Source: Candidatus Dojkabacteria bacterium UBA5749
Lineage (GTDB): Bacteria > Patescibacteriota > Dojkabacteria > SC72
DNA length: 13,018 bases
Reading direction: 5' to 3'
Assembly: GCA_002419125.1 (NCBI GenBank)
Contig: DIFL01000034.1
Span: 17,545 to 30,562, forward strand
Of this stretch, positions 1 to 7,814 are shown one piece after another (positions within the stretch are counted from its first letter, which is position 1; each line of letters starts with the position of its first letter). A program made the position numbers and the translations under genes. Under the pieces are notes generated by a model. That model had not been told where the DNA came from, did not search any database, and saw only the letters and a list, made by a program, of their open reading frames with translations.

Positions 1-674
1 ACCTTCTTTTTATTAATATTTACAGAAGGTTTCCTATTAGGAATTGGGCTTTTAAAAGACAAAGCCTTTTTAAAATTAAAGAAACTCTTTTTCTTTTCTA
101 CAACAGGGGGGAGAGCCTCTTCGCTTGTCATTACGGGAATATCTTCATCTATGGAAACAAAGGAAGATTTGTTTTTTAGACCTCTTTTATCAATGTAGTT
201 ATGAGGTTTCGGAGTATCTTCTTCCCCTTCTAAGGGTTTCTCAAGAGGGGGAGTATTAATATGCTCCTCTACTTTCTCTTCAAAAACTTCTTTTTGGTCA
301 GATTCTATAACTACATTTTCTAATATCTTCTTTCTTTCTAATTTTTCTCTTTTCTTAGCCAAGATTAGTTCTGATGCTTCCTCCCATTCGTAATCTGTTG
401 GATTAGAGGGAGTATCTATTGTTTTAATACCTGCAAGTTTAGCATTACGAATTCCAGTTGGGTTTTGTATTATCTGTGCTATTAGTAATTTCCCTTCTCT
501 TTGTGCTGCTTCACTTAAAACCTTTAAATTGATAGGGCTAATTAAAAGATCTGTATGTTCTGTAAATGTTAATACTAATCTCTCTGCTTTGTTTTTATGA
601 ATCTCGCGAACTAAGTCAGTTAATTCATGAGTATTATCAATTACTATTTTTGATGTAAGTACTTTATCTTCCAT
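1..674 (-). CDS. Hypothetical protein, N-terminal part: small alpha/beta domain plus charged linker (3' end outside window)
   Basis: About 224 residues are visible, starting at an ATG at 672-674; the frame is still open at base 1, so the C-terminus is missing. Residues 1-88 alternate short hydrophobic strands and helices (LVLTFTEHTDLLISPINLKV at 33-52, then GKLLIAQII and AKLAGIKTI), a pattern like a small Rossmann or receiver-like domain. From memory, similar N-terminal domains occur in large CPR membrane proteins, some annotated baseplate J-like; I cannot confirm this here. Residues about 95-195 are a highly charged, proline-containing linker, rich in Glu and Lys. Residues 195-224 are strongly basic (KKKSFFNFKKALSFK), which would suit the cytosolic side of a membrane segment lying beyond the window. 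The start lies 2 bases after the TAA of the FtsA-like gene, so the two are probably co-transcribed and perhaps translationally coupled. A weak purine run (GGGAAG) precedes the ATG. Function unknown. Confidence 0.75.
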   Translation of the reverse strand, partial: MEDKVLTSKIVIDNTHELTDLVREIHKNKAERLVLTFTEHTDLLISPINLKVLSEAAQREGKLLIAQIIQNPTGIRNAKLAGIKTIDTPSNPTDYEWEEASELILAKKREKLERKKILENVVIESDQKEVFEEKVEEHINTPPLEKPLEGEEDTPKPHNYIDKRGLKNKSSFVSIDEDIPVMTSEEALPPVVEKKKSFFNFKKALSFKSPIPNRKPSVNINKKK

Positions 675-676
675 AT

Positions 677-1933
677 TTATACTTCCCAATTTATATCTTT
701 AGTTTTTCTATCCATCTCCATATCATAGAGGAATTTAGCCAAAGATGCAGGAGTAATATCATACAGGTTTTCTAAATCTCCACTATTGTCTGTAATTGAA
801 CCCAACAAATTTGGTGTAAACATATCAATTTTTGGAACAACTGCAACGGGCAAATATTTTTTCCAAGGAAATTCCATTAAAGATTGTTTAATATCAGGTA
901 ATAGGGATCCTCCACCACAGAGAAATATTTGAGTTGGTAAGGGCCCAATATCTTCACAACTTTCAAGAGCGACTTTAAGAGTTCTCATCCAAAGAGTAGA
1001 AGTTGAATACATTGTTTTTTGAACTACTCTCATAATTTCTTTAGGAAGCTCTTTGTTCGAATACTTGATTTTTCTTTGTTCAGCATGTCTAAAATCTGCA
1101 TCTGTTAATCTAGCCAACTCTTTGGTAAATACCCTCCCTCCAAATGCAAACATTTGTGTTTCAGCAACATTACCGTTTTTAACTATCGCGACATCTGTTG
1201 TTCCACCTCCGACATCTAAAAAGATAGCCGAGAAATTGCTATTCTTTCCTCCGGAGTGTGCTCTTGCCACAGCAAATGGCTGAGAAACAATTCCTAAGAC
1301 TTCAAAATTTAGAGAATTAGCGACCTTTCTTAATGCTTCTGTATATGTTTTTGGAGCAAAGGAGGCATAGAAGTTTAGTTTAACGTCTCTTCCTTTATAC
1401 CCAATGAGGGTATTTACTGGCATTCCCCCTATCTCCATGCCTGTTGGGGTAATATGTAAAATCTCTATGTCTTCAATTTTAAGACCTGTTCTTATTCCTA
1501 AATCCTCTTTTCCTGTTGCACCTATTTGAGATTTAACATCACTTATTATCTTATCCTGCTCTTTCTTAGTTACCTCTTTTTCAAAATGCTCCTGTCTTTC
1601 ATAGTTAACCACAATTGAGACCCCTTGGATATATTCTCCTGCAATACCCATAATTACACTCTTTGGATATTCCTCAGGTTTAAGATTACTTAGCAATTGA
1701 TTAATGGAGAGTTTACAGTTTTCTAAGACTGTATCTAAACTAGTTATTATTCCACTTCTCATTGCATGTTGTTGCTGTTGAATGCGGGAAATTTTATTTA
1801 CGCTTACTCCATATTCTGTCATAGTAAAGAGAATACTTTTAACACTCTCTGTTCCTATATCTAATGCTACTATTGGAGTTTTTCCATCAAGAAGAGGTCC
1901 TCTTTTTGGTTTTCTAATTGGCAGTTTAATCAT
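677..1933 (-). CDS. FtsA-like (SHS2-domain) actin-fold ATPase
   Basis: A 418-residue protein of the FtsA/PilM branch of the actin superfamily, expected to bind ATP and work at the inner face of the membrane. The phosphate-1 loop is ALDIGTESVKS (Asp25), phosphate-2 is FLDVGGGTTDVAI (Asp240) and the adenosine motif is FLCGGGSLLPDI (around 338-349). Between the first two lies an SHS2-type insertion with the FtsA-like signature TPTGMEIGGMPV (around 162-173). The segment FGGRVFTKELARL followed by AEQRKIKYS matches the FtsA pattern of GG..T..iA then AE..K. It resembles FtsA more than PilM, but it lacks an obvious C-terminal amphipathic membrane helix and has no ftsZ or ftsQ beside it. A PilM-like role with the pilus operon 5 kb away is an alternative. 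I chose the ATG at 1931-1933. The upstream TTG (1937-1939) would lie at or before the predicted transcription start. The next gene downstream follows 2 bases after the TAA stop. Confidence 0.85.
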   Translation of the reverse strand: MIKLPIRKPKRGPLLDGKTPIVALDIGTESVKSILFTMTEYGVSVNKISRIQQQQHAMRSGIITSLDTVLENCKLSINQLLSNLKPEEYPKSVIMGIAGEYIQGVSIVVNYERQEHFEKEVTKKEQDKIISDVKSQIGATGKEDLGIRTGLKIEDIEILHITPTGMEIGGMPVNTLIGYKGRDVKLNFYASFAPKTYTEALRKVANSLNFEVLGIVSQPFAVARAHSGGKNSNFSAIFLDVGGGTTDVAIVKNGNVAETQMFAFGGRVFTKELARLTDADFRHAEQRKIKYSNKELPKEIMRVVQKTMYSTSTLWMRTLKVALESCEDIGPLPTQIFLCGGGSLLPDIKQSLMEFPWKKYLPVAVVPKIDMFTPNLLGSITDNSGDLENLYDITPASLAKFLYDMEMDRKTKDINWEV

Positions 1934-1941
1934 ATTCAATT

Positions 1942-1950
1942 ATTATATCA
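1942..1950 (-). promoter_or_regulatory. Extended -10 promoter (TGATATAAT) of the FtsA-like gene
   Basis: A perfect TGATATAAT reads on the minus strand in the 31-bp gap between RNase J and the FtsA-like gene. The hexamer ends 8 bases before the ATG, so a start site about 7 bases downstream would leave a leader of roughly 2 nt. No good -35 is visible; the best partial match overlaps the end of the RNase J gene at non-standard spacing. The promoter means the FtsA-like gene need not depend on read-through from RNase J. Confidence 0.65.
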
Positions 1951-1964
1951 CTAAAGGTATCTTA

Positions 1965-3662
1965 CTATACAATAACGATTTGAATAATGGGTTCTCTTTC
2001 TGTCTTTTTGTATATATATTTTCCTAAAGACTTCTCTATTAAAGTTCTTAATTCATCATATTTAAAATCCTTTTTACTAATGGATTCTGAAATCCAACTT
2101 CTATGGACATCATAGATAATGGTTTGAATCTCTTTAAGGAGTTCTTGGGATTTTTTCATATATATAAAGCCACGAGAAACAAACTGAGGTCTACCCATTA
2201 ATCTGTGAGTTTTAGTACTAAGGTTTAAGACAATGATAAACATACCGTATTCAGACAACTGTTTTCTATCATTAAGCACTATCTCTCCAGTATCTCCTAC
2301 TCCTAAGCCATCAATTAGAATTGGTTTAGAGTCTATGGGTTTAGATTTACTCCATGTCCTACCGTTAAAGATCCATACCAAACCGTCATCAGTAAGTAAA
2401 ACATTTTCATCCTTCATCCCCCATGATAGGTAATTCTTTTTATTAAAATATCTAAATGTTAAAGGCCCATGAACGGGCATAACATATTTAGGTGCTATTA
2501 GTTCATACATTGTTTTAATATCTTCTTGATTCCCGTGTCCTGTGGAGTGTATTTTAGTTTCTATTGTATCCTTAAGTAAATCAGCACCCAGAGCAATTAA
2601 TCTGTCAGTCATTCTTTCAATACTAGAAACATTTTCTGGTATCTCAGAAGAGGACATAATTACTAAATCACCCTTTTTAATTTTAATATACTTATGTTCG
2701 TTCAAAGATATTCTATTTAATGCAGCGAATCTCTCTCCTTGACTACCGGTTGAAAGGATAAGGATTTCATTATCTTTGTATTTTGGCATCTCTCTTTCCT
2801 TAATAACTAAGCCTTGGGGGATTTTAATGTACCCTTGGTTACTAGCAATTGATATAGTCTGTTCTAAACTCCTCCCTGAAATTACAATCTTTCTATTCGT
2901 TCTTTTTGCGATTTCAAAAAGTGCATATAGCCTTGTAAGGAGAGAAGAGAAAGCAGCAACTAATACTCTTCCTTCTGTTTTTGCAATTACATTTCCTAAA
3001 TTCTGAAAGACTTCAGATTCTGAGGGGGATTTCCCTGTCTTCGATGCATTAGTACTATCCATTAAAGCAATATCTACCCGTCCTCGGAGAGACTTTAATT
3101 TTGCATAGTCTGCCTCTAATTCATTAGTAGGTTGAGTATCTATTTTGTAATCCCCTGAGAAAAATACATTTCCCTGTCTACTTTCTACAAAAATTGAGAA
3201 TGCATCTGGAATACTATGGTTGATACCTATAAAGGTGGCTCTAAAGTTCTTGCCTATATTTATAGTTGTGTGTCTATTTACTCCAAAGATTTTACTCTTA
3301 CCTTTAAGATTGTATTCATCCAATCTTGCCTCTATTAACGCTTTTGCAAAAGCTCCTGCATATACTGGAGGGAAATCTAATTCGGGTAACATCCATCTTA
3401 AGGCTCCTGTATGATCTAGGTGTCCATGCGTTATTAATATTGCTTTTACTTTCTTTTTATTCTTTTTTAAGTATCTAAAATTTGGGATTAAGTAATCCAC
3501 ACCGTACATTTCTTGACCTGGGAAAGAATATCCTGCGTCTACAATTATTATTTCATCTCCTAATTCAATAAAGTTACAGTTTCTACCAATTTCAGTTGTC
3601 CCCGACAGGGTACATAATTTAAGATTTTGGGTTCTAAAGTTTGTTTGTTTTGTATTATTCAT
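1965..3662 (-). CDS. rnj: Ribonuclease J (metallo-beta-lactamase / beta-CASP RNase)
   Basis: A 565-residue RNase J, the 5'-to-3' exonuclease and endonuclease of mRNA decay and rRNA maturation, cytosolic. The metallo-beta-lactamase core shows THGHLDHTG (His79, His81, Asp83, His84), GINHSIPDAF (His149) and FSGDYKID (Asp171). The beta-CASP domain has ALMDSTNAS (Asp202), AAFSSLLTRL, the RNase J hallmark STGSQGE (304-310), STGHGNQEDI (His376) and MPVHGP (His398). The C-terminal domain begins with the typical DGLGVGDTGEIVLNDRKQL. All zinc ligands I can place are present and the length is normal for the family (about 550-560). Motif HSTGHG replaces the more usual HxSGH. The start is the ATG at 3660-3662; a TTG at 3666-3668 overlaps the -10 box and so is unlikely. 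It is divergent from valS, with 68 bp between start codons. Confidence 0.97.
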   Translation of the reverse strand: MNNTKQTNFRTQNLKLCTLSGTTEIGRNCNFIELGDEIIIVDAGYSFPGQEMYGVDYLIPNFRYLKKNKKKVKAILITHGHLDHTGALRWMLPELDFPPVYAGAFAKALIEARLDEYNLKGKSKIFGVNRHTTINIGKNFRATFIGINHSIPDAFSIFVESRQGNVFFSGDYKIDTQPTNELEADYAKLKSLRGRVDIALMDSTNASKTGKSPSESEVFQNLGNVIAKTEGRVLVAAFSSLLTRLYALFEIAKRTNRKIVISGRSLEQTISIASNQGYIKIPQGLVIKEREMPKYKDNEILILSTGSQGERFAALNRISLNEHKYIKIKKGDLVIMSSSEIPENVSSIERMTDRLIALGADLLKDTIETKIHSTGHGNQEDIKTMYELIAPKYVMPVHGPLTFRYFNKKNYLSWGMKDENVLLTDDGLVWIFNGRTWSKSKPIDSKPILIDGLGVGDTGEIVLNDRKQLSEYGMFIIVLNLSTKTHRLMGRPQFVSRGFIYMKKSQELLKEIQTIIYDVHRSWISESISKKDFKYDELRTLIEKSLGKYIYKKTEREPIIQIVIV

Positions 3663-3667
3663 ACCCA

Positions 3668-3676
3668 ATTATATCA
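3668..3676 (-). promoter_or_regulatory. Extended -10 promoter (TGATATAAT) of the RNase J gene
   Basis: A perfect TGATATAAT on the minus strand; the hexamer ends only 5 bases before the RNase J ATG. With normal -10 to +1 spacing, transcription would start at or within the start codon, giving a leaderless mRNA. No recognisable -35 lies at 16-18 bp. Confidence 0.65.
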
Positions 3677-3711
3677 GATGAAGCTAAAAGATATGTAAAA
3701 TATATAAGGAC

Positions 3712-3720
3712 TGATATAAT
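3712..3720 (+). promoter_or_regulatory. Extended -10 promoter (TGATATAAT) of valS
   Basis: A perfect TGATATAAT on the plus strand; the hexamer ends 10 bases before the valS ATG, predicting a leader of about 4 nt. It faces away from the RNase J promoter, with about 35 bp between the two elements. There is no room for a T-box leader of the kind seen in many Firmicute synthetase genes, and no clear -35. Confidence 0.65.
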
Positions 3721-3730
3721 AAACAGAAAC

Positions 3731-5968
3731 ATGGAAAGAGATATATCAAAAACATACGAACAGAAAGAGAAAGACATATACGTTCTTTGGGAGAAATCAG
3801 GATTGTTTAATCCTGACAATATGTATAACTACTTTAAAAATAAAGGGGTTGATATAAAAAAACCATTTACAATTACTTTACCTCCTCCTAATGCTAATGG
3901 TAATTTACACTTAGGACATATGTGTGGATATTCATTCCATGATGCACTTGGAAGATATATGAGAATGACAGGACATCCAACACTTCTTCTCCCAGGTAAA
4001 GATCATGCAGGTATTCAAACTGAAACAGCTTTTACTAAAGAATTAGAGAAGCAGGGCAAAAGTAAATGGGAAATTGGGAGAGAGGAGTTTTACAAACAGT
4101 GTTATGAATTTTGTATGTATAATGCTTCTAATGCAAGGAATCAAGAAAAAAATATCGGTTTAAGTGCCGACTATAGTAGAGAGTTCTTTACCTTAGACCC
4201 AAGGTTAACTAAAATCGTTTATGAGACTTTTGAGATGATGTTTAAGGAGGGGTTAGTGTATAGAGATAAGAGAATTGTAAATGTTTGTCCTAATTGTAAA
4301 ACAGCTCTTGCTGATATAGATACAGAGCATGAGCAGAGGAGAGGAATTTTTGCCTTTATTAAATATCCCGTTGTAGATAGTAAAGAGGAATATATAATGA
4401 TTGCTACTACCAGGCCAGAAACGATGCTTGGGGATACTGCAGTTGCAGTAAATCCTAAGGATGAGAGATACAAGAAATATGTTGGGAAAAAGGTTTTACT
4501 CCCTATCCAAAACAAAGAAATCCCAGTTATTGCAGACGAATCTATTGATATGGGAATGGGTACTGGTGCTGTAAAGGTTACTCCTGCACACTCTATCATT
4601 GATTTTGAGTTAGGTAAAAAACATAACTTAGAGATTGTTAATGTGATTGACCAAGATGGAAAAATGACAGGAGATATTCCGGAAAAATATAAGGGATTAG
4701 ATACAATATCCTGCTCTAAACAATTGTGTGAAGATTTAGATAAGTTAGGTCTCTTAGAGGAGATTCAGAATATTAAACATGAGGTTGCGGTATGTGAAAG
4801 ATGTTTGACTCCAGTTGAGCCAATAATTTCTAACCAATGGTATTTAGATGTATCAAACTTAGCTAAAAAAGCATTAAAGGCTCTTAAGAGTGGAGAAACA
4901 ACTGTAATTCCAAAAGGACAGCAAAAAGCTTTAGAATATTTCTATGAGAATATCCAGCCTTGGTGTATATCTAGGCAGTTATGGTGGGGACAAAGAATTC
5001 CAGTTTGGTATAGTGGAGGAAAGAAATTATACGACTGGTTAAATGAAAACAAAGAAAAAACAGTTAAGGATTATGAAAAAGAATTTAATACTAAAGTAAA
5101 TGGAAACGGAGAAGTATACATAGGGCAAGATGCTCCAAACACAGAGGGAGATTGGGAGGCTGAAACAGATATGTTTGATACATGGTTTAGTTCTGGTCAA
5201 TGGCCATATACTACTTTAGGTGGTGTTGAGGGTAAGGATTTCAAGAAATACTATCCTACCCAAATGATGATACATGCAAGAGATATACTTTTCTGGTGGT
5301 CTGCAAGAATGTTAATGTTTGGGATATATAGAACAGGGGAAGTGCCTTTTAGTACTGTATTTCTTACAGGGATGATCCTTGCATCTGATGGTTCTAAAAT
5401 GTCTAAGAGTAAAGGAAATGGTATTGAGCCTCAAGATGTATTTGATAGATATGGAGCTGATGCGCTGAGGCTTTGGTATTACTCAGATGCTCTACCTGGT
5501 TCAAGTGCCCCGCTTAGAGAAGAAAAGATTAAGGGAAACAGGAATTTTGTAAACAAGATATGGAATGCTAGTAGATTTATCCTAATGAATATTGAGGATA
5601 GTGAGATAGAGGAAGTTTCTAAACAATCCGTTAAGATATCCTCGGAAAGGATAAAGAGAACAGAAGAACATATTAAGATAGTGTCTAAATATCTCTCTAA
5701 GTATCAATTTAATTTAGGTGCAGAGGTAATTAGAGAATTCTTCTGGCACCAGTTGTGTGATGTTTGGATAGAAGAAATAAAAGGAGAGATAAAAGATGAA
5801 GAAATAGGGTCTGAGAAAAGAATAGAGAAACTATCAGAGCTACTATATATCCTCAAAAGGAATTTAATAATAATGCATCCATTTATTCCCTTTATTACAG
5901 AGTCAGTTTGGCAAGAGTTAGTAAATCTTAAACTTGCAGAAGGGTTAGTAATGAGTCAGCAAATATAG
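3731..5968 (+). CDS. valS: Valyl-tRNA synthetase, short C-terminus
   Basis: A 745-residue class I synthetase that charges tRNA-Val with valine. The HIGH motif is in PPPNANGNLHLGHM (His60-His63), and the KMSKS motif is exact at 556-560 within GSKMSKSKGNGIEP. ValRS-type features include the editing domain segments TTRPETMLGDTAVAV and GTGAVKVTPAHS, and two Cys pairs, CPNC (186-189) and CERC (355-358). PWCISRQLWWGQRIPVW is the ValRS/IleRS core motif. The anticodon-binding domain runs to PFITESVWQEL and the protein stops about 15 residues later at MSQQI. Family members are commonly about 880-950 residues, with a C-terminal coiled-coil tRNA-binding arm that is absent here. The start is the ATG at 3731; the frame is open upstream, but that extension overlaps the divergent RNase J promoter and start. 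Its stop lies 4 bases from that of the convergent metG. Confidence 0.96.
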   Translation: MERDISKTYEQKEKDIYVLWEKSGLFNPDNMYNYFKNKGVDIKKPFTITLPPPNANGNLHLGHMCGYSFHDALGRYMRMTGHPTLLLPGKDHAGIQTETAFTKELEKQGKSKWEIGREEFYKQCYEFCMYNASNARNQEKNIGLSADYSREFFTLDPRLTKIVYETFEMMFKEGLVYRDKRIVNVCPNCKTALADIDTEHEQRRGIFAFIKYPVVDSKEEYIMIATTRPETMLGDTAVAVNPKDERYKKYVGKKVLLPIQNKEIPVIADESIDMGMGTGAVKVTPAHSIIDFELGKKHNLEIVNVIDQDGKMTGDIPEKYKGLDTISCSKQLCEDLDKLGLLEEIQNIKHEVAVCERCLTPVEPIISNQWYLDVSNLAKKALKALKSGETTVIPKGQQKALEYFYENIQPWCISRQLWWGQRIPVWYSGGKKLYDWLNENKEKTVKDYEKEFNTKVNGNGEVYIGQDAPNTEGDWEAETDMFDTWFSSGQWPYTTLGGVEGKDFKKYYPTQMMIHARDILFWWSARMLMFGIYRTGEVPFSTVFLTGMILASDGSKMSKSKGNGIEPQDVFDRYGADALRLWYYSDALPGSSAPLREEKIKGNRNFVNKIWNASRFILMNIEDSEIEEVSKQSVKISSERIKRTEEHIKIVSKYLSKYQFNLGAEVIREFFWHQLCDVWIEEIKGEIKDEEIGSEKRIEKLSELLYILKRNLIIMHPFIPFITESVWQELVNLKLAEGLVMSQQI

Positions 5969-5975
5969 TTAACTA
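5966..5975. other. Palindrome joining the convergent valS and metG stop codons
   Basis: TAGTTAACTA is a perfect 10-bp palindrome whose two arms are the TAG stop of valS and the TAG stop of metG on the other strand. It is too short, and lacks the flanking structure, to be an intrinsic terminator. Both transcripts must therefore run into the opposite gene unless some other mechanism ends them. Confidence 0.6.
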
Positions 5976-7718
5976 CAATTCCTTTTCTTCAATTTTAGCA
6001 AAAAGGATTTTAGGATCATTAATTATATGGCTTGGGTTTAATGGTACAAAGACCCAATTATTTTCACTCTTAGATACTTTTCCTGTCTCTGTTAATTCAA
6101 TATTCGCGTCATACTCATTTTCAATATTAAGGAGGGTTGTTAAGGTAAAGATACTTTGAGGAATGAAGGGTTTAAGTAATATTCTTAAGGCATTAACAAG
6201 TTGTATCGAATTGTATATTGTGTTTTCGCATTCAGAAAGATTGTCTTTGAAAGATATCCATGGGGCTTTGTCATTGAAATATTTGTTAGCGAAATTTCCC
6301 AACTTAAGAATAGCTTCAGTTGCTTTAACGAATTCACAACCCTCAATATATTTACCTACCTCTTTAAAGATACTCTCGATACTCTCTTTAACATCAAGAT
6401 CTAATTGTCCTTGAGGTACTTTATTGTTAAACTTGCTATTAACGAAAGACAAAGACCTGTTAATAAAATTGCCAATGTTTGCTACAAGCTCATTATTATT
6501 ACAATCTATAAAGTCTTTCTCATTGAACTCTCGATCATGATTTTCTGGAGCATTTCTAACAAAGAAAAACCTTATTAAATCAGGGCTGTATTTTTCTAAT
6601 AGAGAATCTACTGACATTCCAGTATTATCGCTCTTTGACATTTTCTTTCCTTTGTAAAGAAGCATTTTGTTAGCAGGGACATCCCAAGGGAGATTTAAAC
6701 TTTCCCTCTTGCTTTCTCCTGGTAATTTATATTTATCCCAAAGAGAATCGTTGGAATATTTTTCGCTATATGCCAAAAGTTGTGCAGGCCATATTATTGT
6801 ATGAAATGGAACATTACCACCAGCTATAAAGTAGTAATGTTTACATTTAGGGTCTTTCCAGAAATCTTCCCATTTACTCTCTTGCCCAATACTTTTTGCC
6901 CATTCTATTGATGCAGAAAGATATCCAACTACAGCCTCTATCCATACATATATTACTTTTTCTTCCCACCCCTTTATTGGAACTGGTATTCCATACTTCA
7001 TATCTCTTGTAACTTCTCTAGGTTCTAATCCTTCCTTAATCCATCCTTTTGAAAACTCTCTAACCCATTTCCTCCAATGTTTACTTTGTGTATCCATCCA
7101 ATCCCCAATCGGTTTTTCTAATTTTTTTAGATCTAAGTAGTAATGTTCTGTTTCTTTCAGAATCGGTTTGCTATCAGAGAGTGTACTGTACGGGTCAATT
7201 AAATCTGTTGGTTTTAAGAATTTTCCACAAACTGGACACTCATCTCCCCTAGCATCTAGGGCACCGCACTCTGGGCAAGTTCCTCTCACATACCTATCGG
7301 GAAGAAATTTCTTTACTTTCTCATCATAGTACTGTTTAGATTTTTGAGGATAGAGATATCCAAGTTCTTTAAGAACCAGGAAGATATTTTGGACAACCTC
7401 TTTGTGATTTTGTGTTGTAGTAGAAGTATATTTCTCATACAGAAGGGAAAGTTTCTCAAAGGTTTCTAATATCTCCTTGTGGGAGGAATCTACTAACTGT
7501 TCGGGAGTAATTCCTAACTCTTCAGCTTTAAAAACAATGGGAGTTCCATGACTATCACTACCAGAAACCATTAGTACACTGTTTCCCTTTTGTCTGTGAT
7601 ACCTTGCAAAAATATCACAAGCAATATTTTGACCAGCAAGATGTCCTAAGTGTAACTTACCACTTGCATATGGCCAAGAGACCCCTATAAAGATTTTTTC
7701 TTGATTTAAGTTTTCCAT
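5973..7718 (-). CDS. metG: Methionyl-tRNA synthetase
   Basis: A 581-residue class I synthetase that charges initiator and elongator tRNA-Met. The HIGH motif lies in SWPYASGKLHLGHLAGQ (His23-His26), followed by SGSDSHGTP. The connective-peptide zinc knuckle has four cysteines, CPEC (148-151) and CPVC (161-164). KMSKS is exact at 359-363 in YKGKKMSKSDNTGMS, and the helical anticodon-binding domain follows. There is no C-terminal tRNA-binding (EMAP/Arc1-like) domain. One oddity: the usual GKD(N/I)..FH active-site segment reads AGGNVPFH (about 299-306), losing the Lys and Asp. I chose the ATG at 7716-7718; an in-frame GTG at 7728-7730 would lie upstream of the predicted transcription start. It converges on valS with a 4-bp gap and is divergent from the pilus operon. 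Confidence 0.96.
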   Translation of the reverse strand: MENLNQEKIFIGVSWPYASGKLHLGHLAGQNIACDIFARYHRQKGNSVLMVSGSDSHGTPIVFKAEELGITPEQLVDSSHKEILETFEKLSLLYEKYTSTTTQNHKEVVQNIFLVLKELGYLYPQKSKQYYDEKVKKFLPDRYVRGTCPECGALDARGDECPVCGKFLKPTDLIDPYSTLSDSKPILKETEHYYLDLKKLEKPIGDWMDTQSKHWRKWVREFSKGWIKEGLEPREVTRDMKYGIPVPIKGWEEKVIYVWIEAVVGYLSASIEWAKSIGQESKWEDFWKDPKCKHYYFIAGGNVPFHTIIWPAQLLAYSEKYSNDSLWDKYKLPGESKRESLNLPWDVPANKMLLYKGKKMSKSDNTGMSVDSLLEKYSPDLIRFFFVRNAPENHDREFNEKDFIDCNNNELVANIGNFINRSLSFVNSKFNNKVPQGQLDLDVKESIESIFKEVGKYIEGCEFVKATEAILKLGNFANKYFNDKAPWISFKDNLSECENTIYNSIQLVNALRILLKPFIPQSIFTLTTLLNIENEYDANIELTETGKVSKSENNWVFVPLNPSHIINDPKILFAKIEEKEL

Positions 7719-7731
7719 ATATTTCAACACA

Positions 7732-7740
7732 ATTATATCA
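7732..7740 (-). promoter_or_regulatory. Extended -10 promoter (TGATATAAT) of metG
   Basis: A perfect TGATATAAT on the minus strand; the hexamer ends 13 bases before the metG ATG, predicting a leader of about 7 nt (GAAATAT), too short for a usual Shine-Dalgarno site. A weak -35 candidate (TTAGTA, 3 of 6) lies 17 bp upstream. Confidence 0.6.
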
Positions 7741-7787
7741 AACTATATCTCTTTTACTAATATATGGAAAATTATTTAAAAGATATG

Positions 7788-7793
7788 TATACT
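7788..7793 (+). promoter_or_regulatory. Possible -10 element of the pilN-pilO operon
   Basis: TATACT, preceded by ATG rather than by a correctly spaced TGn, lies 21 bases before the ATG at 7815. A second weaker box, GATACT at 7804-7809, would give a leaderless start exactly at 7815. The 96-bp metG-pilN gap (7719-7814) holds these candidates and the metG promoter; I see nothing else in it. Unlike its neighbours, this operon has no TGnTATAAT. Confidence 0.3.
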
Positions 7794-7814
7794 GAAAGGA
7801 ATAGATACTGCCCT

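Noticed and set aside
1937..1939. TTG as a longer start for the FtsA-like gene; likewise TTG at 3666-3668 for rnj and GTG at 7728-7730 for metG
   Set aside because: Each would lie at, within or upstream of the predicted start site or inside the -10 box, and an ATG follows within 2-4 codons.
1053..3414. Several plus-strand open frames of 60-80 codons opposite the FtsA-like and RNase J genes
   Set aside because: Both minus-strand genes have complete family motifs; the opposite frames lack start signals and family resemblance and are best explained as shadows in AT-rich DNA.
3641..3730. Upstream extension of valS by 30 codons
   Set aside because: The extension overlaps the divergent RNase J promoter and start codon, and the valS extended -10 lies inside it; the residues do not resemble a ValRS N-terminus.
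3663..3730. T-box or other riboswitch upstream of valS or metG
   Set aside because: The predicted leaders are only a few nucleotides long, and the gaps of 68 and 96 bp are filled by divergent promoters.
4219..4599. Open frame of 126 codons antisense to valS
   Set aside because: It lies wholly within the editing-domain coding region of valS, has no recognisable domain or promoter, and its composition is that of a reversed coding strand.
5966..5975. Palindrome TAGTTAACTA as a bidirectional terminator
   Set aside because: Arms of 5 bp with no loop, low GC and no T-run after it; it is explained by two TAG stop codons facing each other around TTAA.
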